Origin: Holacanthus passer
Taxonomy: Eukaryota; Chordata; Actinopteri; Pomacanthidae
DNA: 64,000 nucleotides
Direction of reading: 5' to 3'
Assembly (NCBI GenBank): GCA_025331565.1
Contig: JAFREQ010000037.1
Coordinates: forward strand, 186,001-250,000
The notes under the pieces were generated by a model. The model did no database searches, was not told where the DNA came from, and saw only the letters and a program-made list of their open reading frames with translations. A program made the translations under genes and the position numbers. Below, in pieces: positions 1-11,163 of this stretch; position 1 is the stretch's first letter, and each line of letters begins with the position of its first letter.

Positions 1-1164
1 TCACAGCTGGGCTTCAACTTACTGTAGCATAATATGAGGCCATGATTACAGTAAAGGGGAGAACGTCACATTACATCATGGGGATGCAAATGGAAATAGT
101 ATAACCGTACTAGGTTCAAAAGATTTAACCAGACTTTACACTCATGTTAACAGAAGTTATAATCTGAAAATCAAAAATGCAGATACACTCTAAACAACAG
201 ATGTTTTTTAAAGACTTTAGCTGTGCGTTTACAGTCAGTCTATTAAGGACATGAGGCTGCAGATTCATACTGTGTGAAGAAACTAGAAGGGCACACTGTT
301 TTCTCTTTTCTCACAGATCTAACTTCTCTCGACTTTTACAAGTCACAGTGTGAAGTGACAACAAAAGAGACACTGTGCTGCAGTGTGCACATGATAATCA
401 CACTGCATTTCTCTGCACAGCCTCCAGCAAGCTGTTGACTATTTTCAGTCATGGTATTCATTCCTCATCATGCTCTCCTGATAAATTAATACATAAGTCA
501 CACTTTGGGTAAAAACAGTCTGCATACAGTTCCTACATAAACAGCTTTGATTGTGGAGAAATTATAGATCTTATAAGATGTCTGATTAGCAATTTTTTGC
601 ATTCTTGATTGAATCTGGCATTTAAATACAAGGTTGCACCAGAAGGGGGCAGTGTTGGTTTGCATTTACATTTCACTGACAGGGACTAAAGCTATACTGT
701 CATAGTGTCCTGTTGGTACATGTGCTGCGGAAGTCTGTTTTTCTAGACGAACCCTGACCTGCAGCTACAAGTTCCTCCACAGACTAGCTTGGATTTATCT
801 GCAGCCACACTCAGGTTATGTAACCCTCAGGTATCAGTTAACCACTAAATCTGACAGCCAGTTCTGTCAGACACAACTTCTTAGCTGCATCATGCAGACC
901 ATGTGACAATAAAGGTCCTGTGAAAGCTAATACAATTTTACATGCTTTTTCATTCAGGGCATTTTCAGGCTTTTTCATTTGTTTCAGAAAGTGTGTCAAT
1001 GGAAAAAAACTACCCTAATTTTCAAGCTTTAAAGAGACGCCTTGAAGAAAATCTCTCCCATACTGTAACACTATTGGATATCATTAATTTGTCATTTCCT
1101 CACAACACCAGAATCACTTTTAACAACCTCCAGAGAGCAAATTTATGGCTTTGAGTCATAGGTT

Positions 1165-1189
1165 TGTGTGTGTGCGTGTGTGTGTGTGC
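1165..1189. repeat. (TG)n microsatellite
   Basis: An alternating TG run interrupted once by GCG. Seen directly. Confidence 0.9.
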
Positions 1190-3017
1190 ATATTAACATA
1201 GCTAGCGAGCCAGCTAGTTTGTGAACACTGGGGAGTGTCTATGGTTGTGCTGATGTCACTCAAAATGTAGCTGCATTGCACTCTGGTATGCGAAGGCTGC
1301 TGTTCACAGAGAAAGCAATGATTCAGAGCAACTCTTGCTTAGACTTGAACATAACATGTGTGACATTGGTCTCCAGATCTAGTAAAGTGTAGATGATTCC
1401 AAAATGTTTCAAATGGACAACAAGTCAATGTATCAACCCCAAACCTTGGATGAGAGTAGGATATAACGATGAGTAGGAAGCAGCATTTTCACTCTCAAGA
1501 CACACTGCCCATTACTTCTGTGCAAGCTACATCAATATGAACAGGAGTATTTCTAGTACAGCTGAGAGGTACAAACGTGCAAACCATAGACAAAAACAAA
1601 GACTCAGCAGTGCAGAAACCTGATTAAAAAAATGCCCCAAACTTCTAAGCAAATAAAACATGCCAATGTGTATGCAAATTCACACCTCTATTAATATCCT
1701 GTGACAGTCAACTTAACCTGCAGCTAGGCGTGTGCTTTATTTCCTCCCCTGAGGTGAACAAACCAGCTCCAGCAGCTATTTCCACTATTTCTTGTCTCTC
1801 GAGATGCCAAGGCAGAAATGAAACAAACAGTTCCAAACAAGATGAAAAACATAGCGTACACTCAGAAACACACAGCAAAACTGTACTTGTATAAAGATTC
1901 ACATTCTGTTTTCATCTTCATTCATTTATTGACTTGAAGCAATGTGACATACAGTGTATGGTTTGTTGATATTTATAACAATACCGGCTAGCTAGAATAA
2001 GGCTTAACATGGATTTCTTTTTTTTTGCATTGACCACATAGACCTTATCAATTACAGACATTTTTACTTGACATAGCCAGCGAAGTCCAGGTGTAACTAA
2101 CAACATTAACAATAAGGTCCATGAAGTATCCAAGTATGCCATGACAGTGAGCCAGTATGCATAATACCAGGAATCTGGAGCTGGCTCACCAAAATGAAGT
2201 GCATTTTTGAAGTGCATATTTGGATGTTTGTTTTTTGGGGTATGTGATTAATGAAAAAATCTAATTAAATCACAACAGGTCAGGAAATGGAATGGATATT
2301 TGATTTAAAATTAACAACTTTCAAATACTGATTAGACAAAAAAAGAGAGTGAGAGAGACCAGATAGTGCAGGAATGACTAAGCATGAAAGTGTGCAGAGA
2401 GAAACTTAACTTAATTTGGTACTTATGTAATGTAATCCTGTATAACTCAATGACTACAGCAGCACAGTTGCAGACTAAAGCCTTTGAATAGTTTCTACAG
2501 GAAAAGGGACTAACCTGAATGCACATTCAGTAAACCTGCACCACCATACATACATCTCCTTAATGCTGCTCCATATTATAAACACGTTTACTCAAGGTGG
2601 TTAGCAGTACCATGAACAAATATACATTTTCTGGTTTTGGCCCACTGGAAATTAAACTTTCACATCTACTGAGTTTCACAGAACTACAAACTGCTTTCTG
2701 TTACATGACACTGTCCCATCTTTACTCTTAAGTTGTAATACCAGACAGGGAAGGAAAAACTATGCAGGGAATTTTCTTGTCTGCTTAGTTCCTCTTTCAC
2801 AACCACTTATCTATATGGCTAGGCCTGAAAGTGTGGAAACTCTGACTTTCCTCTTTTACAAAGTATTTACCACCAGTTGACGTGGGTTAAATTAAAGAAA
2901 TTAAAGGGGAACAGCACATATAGCATACCAAATAAAGGGATATTCTTGTGAAGATTGTGCCGAGGGCACAACTATAGCTATTTCCCCTTATAATGTCCTT
3001 TACAAGAAGTGCCAGTT

Positions 3018-3037
3018 AAAAAAAAAAAAAAAAAAAA
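3018..3037. repeat. poly(A) run
   Basis: Twenty consecutive A bases. This could be a retroelement tail, but the preceding sequence does not match a family I recognise. Confidence 0.9.
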
Positions 3038-4973
3038 CGAAACTAAAAACAAAAATAAAGGTGACATCATGGTGAGAATTGTCTTGGTCACAAGAACATA
3101 AATACCAAATCCATTTGTTAAGATAAATAAATAAAGTTTAAAATCTCTCCAGATGCCCAAATGATGTTGAAGCCAACATCACAGATTTGTGTGAATGGGG
3201 AACTCTTTAGTCAGTCAACTTGTTGGTCTTGATCAAAGAACTGCCTTTCCACTATACTTGTGCAGTGCCACAATTTGCTCCCAGTGACACAAACTGTAGG
3301 AAACTCCCCCAACAGCCGCACTGTCCTCCTTTAACCTCAATTTAAACATTTCCCTTGCTTCAAAAAATGAGCTTGTGAAACCGTGCAGCAGTCTCAAGGC
3401 AATTTGTGCTTTATAATTAAAGCAAATTCTATGCATCTGAAGCACCAAAATGAGTGCCACGTTTAAACTGCCTTTCTGGCTGTGTGAGTGTGAGTGAAAC
3501 AACCTCTGCTGAGAGAAAGCATGCTCTGTGCAAACTCACTAACCTGTGAGTGGTGAATGTAATTTAGCATTTTCTATTATAACAAGAATTAATATTTGTT
3601 TTTGACAGTAGAAAAAAAAGAGATGTACAATCATCAGATGTCAATAATGTTTTCACATCTAACATCTGTGGGTTTGTGTTATCAACCTGCGACTCACAAC
3701 TGGGACAGAGAAGCATCCAAATGATCAAATACCAGAAAAAAGGATTTATTCAAAGCTGTGAGATCCATTTCTCATGCAAGTCCTAGATTGAAAGGTACCC
3801 TGGGGAGTTCTCAAAAGCAATATTGCAATGGAACAGTATTTCTTTATGAATGGGTCCTCATCTGTAAAAAGGAAACATAGCCACGAGAGCACGGGTGGTA
3901 CGATTCACACTGTTCCACCCATCAACATTTGGTGGCGGTAACTCGAAGAAACGTAGCAATGCACAAACAAAGGAAGTAAAGAACAAGACAAATTAGCAAA
4001 AATGGATATAAACAAATCACAATCACAATTTAAATAATAAAAAAAAACAGCTTTGCAAATGATTAATGAGCAAGGAAATACACTCGATATTCACAGGGAT
4101 CCTTCAATCAACTTACAAAAGACAAACCACAGACAAACTGAATTGCCCTTACCAACAGAAAATACCTTGAGCTGTTTTCAAAGTAGCTGAACAATGTGTA
4201 AAATTTACTGAAAAGCACACTTTAATTTCATGAAACTTGAGTGGGTAGCGCTAAACATGCAATTATATTTTTCAACCCACCTGGACAACTTTGCTCCTTT
4301 ATCCTATATTTGTTATGCTCATGTTACAATCGTTATAATTTACCAGTATGACATGACATTTGTAGTTCACAGCCCTTCTCAATGATATCAAAGTCTGAGT
4401 CTGATTCATGAAGCTTGTACATTTGCAGAAAAATGCTAAATCTTGTTTGGACATATGTCTGATAGGTTGGTAGCATCAATAGATTTCATTTAACTTGGGT
4501 TATGGAAATTGCTTGATTGTTGCTTAAATCAATTTCAGTAACTGGACATGGAGACATTTGAAGAAGGCGATAATCATTCTGATTTTTGCTATTTCCACCT
4601 ATAGTAGTGGCAGTCTAACAGTCTTTTCTGATGGCATTTGTGAGTGCAAAGCTGTATCAAACTTTAACAGTGTGATGTGGATGTCTTTTGGGCGACTGAC
4701 ATAAAAGGTACATGAACCTTCCATATCCCAGAAATACCACCTGACGATTCAGTATTGCTCTTTAACAGCCCGAGGACAAACAGCTCAACAGCCTTCAAGG
4801 GAGAAAGTTTTGGGCTTAATACCACAAGTGCAGGCTAATCCCACTGTAATCATCTAAACCACAACATTGTTGCTGGGTGGATGTGCCTCAGTGGCAGCTC
4901 AGAGTGTGCTATTACTCAAACATGACTCCACTAGCCCAAAAAGCTGTTTTTAAAGTGTGTGCGAGTGTGAGTA

Positions 4974-4991
4974 AGAGAGAGAGAGAGAGAG
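4974..4991. repeat. (GA)n microsatellite
   Basis: A GA dinucleotide run, just left of the retroelement-tail sequence at 5,020-5,060. Confidence 0.9.
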
Positions 4992-5019
4992 TCATGTACA
5001 TGTGTGTATGTTTTGTAAA

Positions 5020-5060
5020 TTTCCCCACTGTGGGACGAATAAAGGCATAGCTTATCTTAC
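5020..5060 (+). repeat. retroelement 3' tail: CCCCACTGTGGGACGAATAAAGG...TTATCTTA
   Basis: The sequence resembles the widespread teleost tail 'cccca(c/g)tgtgggactaataaaggaatatcttatctta'. A related piece in the opposite orientation lies at 44,008-44,050, with repeated AAGATA units followed by TTTATTCGCCCCACAGTG. The TCTTA-repeat end of the tail abuts position 5,060 and supplies the GTAAGATAAG donor of the minus-strand exon at 5,061-5,116. Family assignment is from memory. Confidence 0.6.
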
Positions 5061-5116
5061 CTTCTCTGGTGGAGGACCTTGGGTTGCTGTCTATATCATT
5101 CGCTTTCTCTTTGTCT
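5061..5116 (-). CDS. candidate 56-bp internal coding exon, gene not recognised
   Basis: On the minus strand the exon is preceded by a long polypyrimidine tract (CTTCTTTTCTCTTTTTTTAG) and followed by GTAAGATAAG, so both splice signals are close to consensus. One frame is open across the exon and reads DKEKANDIDSNPRSSTRE, a hydrophilic, charged peptide typical of a linker or disordered segment. It enters one base into the first codon and leaves after the first base of the last codon, so skipping or including it would shift the frame. Of the candidate upstream exons, 23,210-23,262 ends in a matching phase. No domain or family is recognised. The donor coincides with the end of a retroelement tail, so this could be a recently exonised segment or a chance pair of sites. 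Confidence 0.42.
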
Positions 5117-6172
5117 CTAAAAAAAGAGAAAAGAAGGAATTGTGTTAAAATCAATATGGACTGAGTGGTAATAAATGATAGTGGAAAGACAAACAATAAC
5201 ACAGCACGTTTTAAAAACGTGAGTGTCTGTGTGCCACAGTGTGTCACATTTTCTCCTTACACATACAAGCACTCAGCCAACAAATACAGCCCTCCCCCAT
5301 CACAAAACACACACTGAATTATTCAACAGTGAAATCTACACCCTGTCTGTTATATCCAAAATAAAGCTGATTAAGGCTGTGTGTGCTGTATGTTCACTGG
5401 TGTATTAAATGTCCTGTGACATGCTGCGGCTGTTAATGGTCAGTGGGATGTACTGTACTGTCTCTCCCTCCAGCATGAGAGCAGAAAATAAATAAATAGA
5501 TGGCACTGTCACATTCTGTCAAAAATGAGGGTAGTGCACATTCAATGTGACAGTTTTTGCCCAGCTGAAGAAGACAAAGCTAAAAGGAATATCTGATTAC
5601 CTGATCATTCATAGCTTTTGAGTAAAGGTTACAAGCAAAAAAATGAAGCACCATCTTAAAGAATTCTGACGACTTTGTTTTGATTTTGTGCTGTCAGTCA
5701 TTTCTCAGTGGTTGCTGTCTTAATCAGTAATCAAGCTCTTCAACCACAAACAGTGCTGCCCATGCAGCTGTACTCAACAGTTAGCATACACACACACACA
5801 CACTCGCAGAAAAAACTCACATGCATATACACGAGCACAGGAGCTGTTTAAACTCTCCACAAACAGTGGAGTGATAGTGCACAGAAATACTAATTCTGTA
5901 ATCTTCAGTTTCAGATGCAAAAATATGCACTTCACAAAAAATGCTAGGAAGTCTCTTTTCTCATTTGGGTAACATCAACAGTCCAAACTATCATGTAAGA
6001 GCCTAAAGACTGAGACAGTCTCATCTGTCACAGTAAGTAGTCCTCATCCATCTCTGTTGACCCTAATCCTCCTCTGGAGAACCTGCATGGCAACAGAGCG
6101 AGCATGAAGAAGAGGTGGATGGTGTAGATGGATGGATGGATGGAGGCCCCACAGGGACACTAGACACTCTCC
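5117..6172. other. putative intron, no gene seen
   Basis: Mixed AT-rich sequence with a short (CA)n near 5,787-5,803 and GATG units at 6,127-6,143. No exon with paired splice sites was found. Confidence 0.4.
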
Positions 6173-6297
6173 TTATAAGGGCATGGTAGTGTGTGGTGAC
6201 TCCCAGTGGTCTGACACATGAGCGGACTTCACCTCAACATTACAATAGACACACACGCGGCACTTCTTGCGTCCCTTTGGGACCTCTTCCGTTGTAC
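6173..6297 (-). pseudogene. possible relic of a Cys/His-rich transposase tail
   Basis: A minus-strand frame ending in TAA at 6,173-6,175 runs to about 6,297 and includes the string PKGRKKCRVCVYCNVEVKSA, followed by several His residues and a Trp. A Gly-Arg-Lys-Lys-Cys-x-x-Cys start with later Cys/His pairs is loosely like the C-terminal zinc-binding tail of piggyBac-type transposases. There is no recognisable catalytic core upstream, the spacing is not canonical, and the stretch is only about 40 codons, so chance is a real alternative. It lies directly beside the inverted-repeat element at 6,298-6,853. Confidence 0.2.
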
Positions 6298-6853
6298 TCA
6301 CGTGGAATCAGGCAGACGGTAGACGGCAAACAGACAACACCTTCTGGACAGCAGAACAACAGTTCGACCAAGGACGGCAAAATGAAATGCGTGTGACCGT
6401 TTGCAAAATATGGAATAAAATATATTAAATCAAAATATTTTGTGTGATTATTTTATGTGATTATTCTAGTAGTGCATGCAGCTATAAAATGCAGCCTTCT
6501 CTTAATATTCTAATGCAAACTTAAAATTAATGTTAAATTCCCTCCAAAATGTAAAATCTTTGCCAACATGGATAGTGAGGTCTTGAAAAGATGTTGGTAG
6601 GACTTCAAGCTCTGATCATATAATTCCAGGTGTTGTGGTACCAAATTTATTAGCTTCTCATTGTCCATACTCTCTGTGTCTTCTTGTGTGACAGAGCTCC
6701 AGCTGCAAAAACTTCAAATATTTTATCTTTGGACAGCAAAGCCGTCTACCTTTGCCTGTAGTCTCTTTAAGCATCACCTGATTTTACTGTCCTGCTCTCG
6801 TCCACTAAAATGATATCCGGTTTGCAGTCTACCGTCAGCCTGATTCCATGTGA
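6298..6853. mobile_element. 556-bp element with 34-bp terminal inverted repeats
   Basis: The left end, 6,298-6,331 (TCACGTGGAATCAGG...GGCAAAC), and the right end, 6,820-6,853, are reverse complements at 31 of 34 positions by hand alignment. The interior is AT-rich in its left part and has no transposase frame, consistent with a non-autonomous DNA transposon (MITE). I could not define a clear target-site duplication, so the true ends may lie a few bases either side. The superfamily is not assigned. Confidence 0.6.
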
Positions 6854-9083
6854 AAGCAGCATTAGACACGCACACACTTGCCAAAACACCATGTGGACAG
6901 CACAGACTGAGCGCTGATGAGAGCAGACACTTCACCATCACACCCACTTTACTCATTATACAGCCAACTTCTCGCTTTCTCGACACTTCAACTTCTTCAT
7001 CCATGTACTCTCTTTCACTCCTTCTCACTTTCACTTCTCTGCGTCCTCAGTGACACATAGCAGGATTTTCTGTTTTTCCAGCCGGACAGACAGACAGGTG
7101 TCACCAGGCAGTCAACTCATTTGCGCAATGACACTGAATTTGACTAATTCGATGAGCCAGAAAGCCCATTTTCAAAATCAGCCTTCAGACATAGTTCCCG
7201 ATTTAAAAAAAAAAGCCACTAGCAAGCCAGACAGATCTTCCATCCAGCCCTTCAGTTAGTCATTTAGTTATAACAATGAACCAGCCTTTCAGTAAACTAG
7301 CCACACATTGAGCCAGGCAGTAAGAAGATCAGTCAGTTTAGTAGTCTTTAGTCACTAAATCTGTCAATCATCCCAGCAGGTGGTGGAGCCAGACAGAGAG
7401 GTGGGAGATACATGCAGTCCTAAAAAATAAACATGTTTTTCAGGAAACATCAATCGAGAGCCAGAATGGAATTTTCCAGTGACCCCACAGGAATCACTCA
7501 CATAATAATACATGGTCATTGTAAATTATTCAACAATATGATTGTAGTGAGGCTGATTTTACACTAGTTAACAATATATTGTTGAGAGGAGGATAAATCT
7601 TTTTTTAAATAAAATTTTTTATGTTTATAATGAAATCTCTACATCTGCTGTGTCAACCAGTACATATAATAATATATTAAAAACCAATACATTATCTTAG
7701 AAAACAATTGTTGCAGATGTATCTCAGTCACTTTGTCTCTTGTGTTGGTATAAAGCTCTACATTTGGAAAAGGGGGGGGGGGTTTCATCACCTCACATAT
7801 CACATTTAATCTCACATACTCTCAGCCTGAACTGTTCTTTGTCAATGGAAAATGTGAACTATCAAAAAATCAGTGCTTTCATTACATAATGACTCTTTTA
7901 GCTGTTGCTGTAATTGAAAATGACTGCAGTGCAGACTGCATCACCTCTCTTTTGATTGTTGAAGTGATACAGAATGTGTGGAAAGGTTTCATTTCGCTCA
8001 GTATTCATTCAATTAGCTGCCAAGCTCTGGCTACTTTGGCGTCCTTCTCTAATCTTGATGTGTGTCAAGTGAATCAGAGACAGGTGATGACCTATCTTCA
8101 CCTGGGGTATTGTCTTTTTTAAGCACTCACGCACACATACACACCCGCACAAAGATATAAAACAGTGTTGCACAAACACACAACCTGCCTGCAAGCCTGT
8201 GTCAAAAAGCTAACTGCTTCTATGTTGACAGCAGAGATGGCCGTTAAAACGGGGAAGCACACAAATACGACAGAGTGGAACCCCACAGGGGACACACACA
8301 TACATACTTTGTTCCTCAATGGTTTACTGTTTAGAAAAAGGGAAGGTGTGTGATGAAAGCTGCTGTCACTTCTGGTTGAATGCTGGGCAAAGAGGACGCC
8401 AAACCTACTGGGAAGAGAGAGGCAGAGTGACAGACGGCAGGCGTGTGATGAAGGCGACAAGAAAACGGCAGAGGGAAATTGCTGAAAAATAGATGACAAA
8501 AGGAGTTCAGCATCCTCACAAAATCTAAAAAACTGAAAGAAAGAGAGCATCATTATTGTGACAGTGCTCCCATGTTGCTGAAAGAAAAAGAAAGCCAAAA
8601 GAAAGTGGAACACATGGAAAAGACTGATATGATCCATGTTAACGGAAAACATCCTCCAGGTGCATTAATGCATGTGACATGGAAGGACATACACACTACT
8701 TGACTGTGACAGTGCTGAGTGAAAGTCCTATTGCAACGGTCCGCTGCCTAAGTTTACACAAGGAGACAAAAGACTCCATATCCCACAGTTCACTGGGTTA
8801 AATGGACCATAATAGTGAACATTCTCGAGTCCCTCTTATCTGGCTCTCATATCAGCTGTGCTTTCACAGTGTGTTTACATACACAACATTAGCCTCGAAC
8901 CACTGAGTACTCAGTAAATCAGCAAGCACATATTACAATCTAATGCAAATTTGTCCAACACAGTTTGAAGTGTGGTTTTCTTGCCGATAAAGCCAAAACT
9001 GCAGTACATAAACGTGACATATCCAATGCTTTATTTTTGCTTTGAGCGTTTGCCGAATGTATCCTGGAAGCTGCTGTCCTCAC

Positions 9084-9095
9084 CTTGCAAATGTA
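9084..9095 (-). other. candidate 12-nt microexon
   Basis: On the minus strand, CAGTATATTACAG precedes the 12 bases TACATTTGCAAG, which are followed by GTGAGGACAG. Both flanks match splice consensus and the length is a multiple of three (Tyr-Ile-Cys-Lys). Such short exons exist in neuronal transcripts, but paired decoy sites also arise by chance in long introns. Confidence 0.15.
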
Positions 9096-11131
9096 CTGTA
9101 ATATACTGACTGCCAGGAATCTGTTAAAGCTGACATTAAATGCTTTCATTCAACCTGAAATGACTCACCTATGTAGCTGCCTTTGAAGCTGCAATTTTCA
9201 ATAGCCACCAGAGTTGCTTGCAAGTGAGTCATAAACATATTACAATGTCATATCTGATTACGACTAGGATCAGCATTACTAAATGCTTAACAAAACTACT
9301 GACTGGACTTGAAAACAGCCTCTGAAAAGACCTCTGATGCAAAAAGAAATGAAAATCAATAAAATAAAAAAATAGCCTGCAGTGATGTGAAAGTGATGAA
9401 CACAGACATACAAAGACAAGTCAGTCAGACAGTATTTGTCAAGGTCAGCAGAAGTGACTTTGTCCCGACAACTCGATTCCTTGAAAAGGCAACCAAACAA
9501 AACAACAACGGTTCTCGACTTTTACAGTGCATGTAGAGATGCATACTGCTCAACTGTCATCTCTCATTTGGAGTCAGTCAAAACGTTTTCTTGTCCTGAG
9601 GGAAGAAACAGACCATGACCCACTTTGGATCAAGTTTGTTTTCTTAATGCTACAGTTAAGCTTCTACTATCAAAGTTAGTCAGAATTCAAATTTAGCCTG
9701 AGCTACAAAAATGATAAGCTTTCCTTAGTGCAGAGGGTCAGAGAGATAACACAACCTTTCGGTCTTATATAATTTAGTGGAGTACATCATGATGGTGATG
9801 TTACAGAGAACAGCAGCCATCAGGGCTGAAAATTTTGAGGTCAGTACAGTCATCAACAGTCATCAGCGGTTTTGTTTTTGCTTGAATCTCGACCAAGCAC
9901 TCACTAATCTCACTCAACAATCAGGTAACCTCACTGGCTTCCTCATCGACTCCACTTAGAGCTGCAGTTTAGTTATTGCAAACACAACAGTGCTACTTCA
10001 TAGTAAGAGTTGTAAATGGTCAGTCAGTAAAAAGCTTTAAATGTGGAAAAACACACGTTTAATGAAGATATGGACATTTTCCAATGCTTTTCTCCCTGAG
10101 GGTAATTTTGAAATCTTGCAGGGAAAACAGCCACAGTGAGCTGATTAGATGAAGAAATACAAGTAGCATGCAGTTACTGTAGTAGTAGTACTGTGTTGAG
10201 TGAACATCAAACCTCCTCCAAGACCTCGCTGTGTATAGAAAACCGTATGGAAATCTATTTTACCCCTCATTCCTGTATCTCTCATCAAGTTTAAATAATT
10301 ATCCAGTGTGTGAGATTGTTTTGGATAAAACAAAAATTGTATGCAAGTTATAATTTCAGAAGCACATTTTACTAATGTGAACATAATTGATTAATTCCAG
10401 AGAATGAATTAGCCAAATATTGTACTGGGCCCATCCACAAAAAAGTTTAATACACTTATAGTACCCAGTGTTTCTGATAAAGGAGTTTAAAAAGTCATTT
10501 GTAGTTTAAGCCGAGACAATACATTGCATGTATAGTTTCAACATCAGTTTTAACATATAGTTTTATAAAAACCTTCATTTGTGAGGTTTGTGTGAAACAA
10601 GCACACTTTATGATCACACAGAGTCAAATCAGCTGTTACTGTTCCTTTACACACTCCAGAAAACAGACAAGACCCTACCACAAAACCTGGATGGCGTGAC
10701 AGTTGTTGGTGTTCACAGACATTCAGGCTTGAACCTGTAAATCAATTATTTAGATGAATGAGCATCATCTCCACTGCTGGAAAACGCATGATTCCAACAC
10801 AGCTCACGGTCACGCGAGGGAAGTTGGTGTGCAAATTTGTGAGTGAGTACAGAGTAAGCTGAAGTCCCAGGGGAGGCCATCTTTGGCTGCCATTTTCAGG
10901 CAAGCAGATAAATGTGTGTGTGGGTACATGTGTGTGTTTCAATGTGGCGACTGCACATGTTTTTGATGGCAAAAGCCTGTCCTCTCCTGCAGTGTGGAAA
11001 AGAGGGGGAAAGACACATCTGGCCACTGGATGATGTGCCTTCTGCAGACAACCTCTAAGGGTTCAAACAAGGGTTAACTCTCAATGGAGGTTCAATGAGC
11101 TGGAAGACTGCAACCTCCCACGAGTAAATGA

Positions 11132-11163
11132 ATGTGTGTGTGTGTGTGCACGTGTGTGTTTGT
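11132..11163. repeat. (TG)n microsatellite
   Basis: An imperfect TG run with CACG interruptions. Confidence 0.85.

Larger units (their letters stand above)
1..5014. other. AT-rich intronic or flanking sequence, no exon identified
   Basis: If the minus-strand gene continues left of its exon at 5,061-5,116, this stretch is intron or later exons. I found no open frame here with paired splice sites that I trust. It holds a short (TG)n at 1,165-1,189, a 20-base A run at 3,018-3,037 and a (GA)n run at 4,974-4,991. The open frames present are short and look random. A minus-strand AATAAA-type signal near 1,920 has no supporting terminal exon. Confidence 0.4.

Noticed and set aside
8119..8652. 177-codon minus-strand open frame
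   Set aside because: Low-complexity Phe/Ser/Cys-rich translation of simple sequence. No splice support or recognisable domain.
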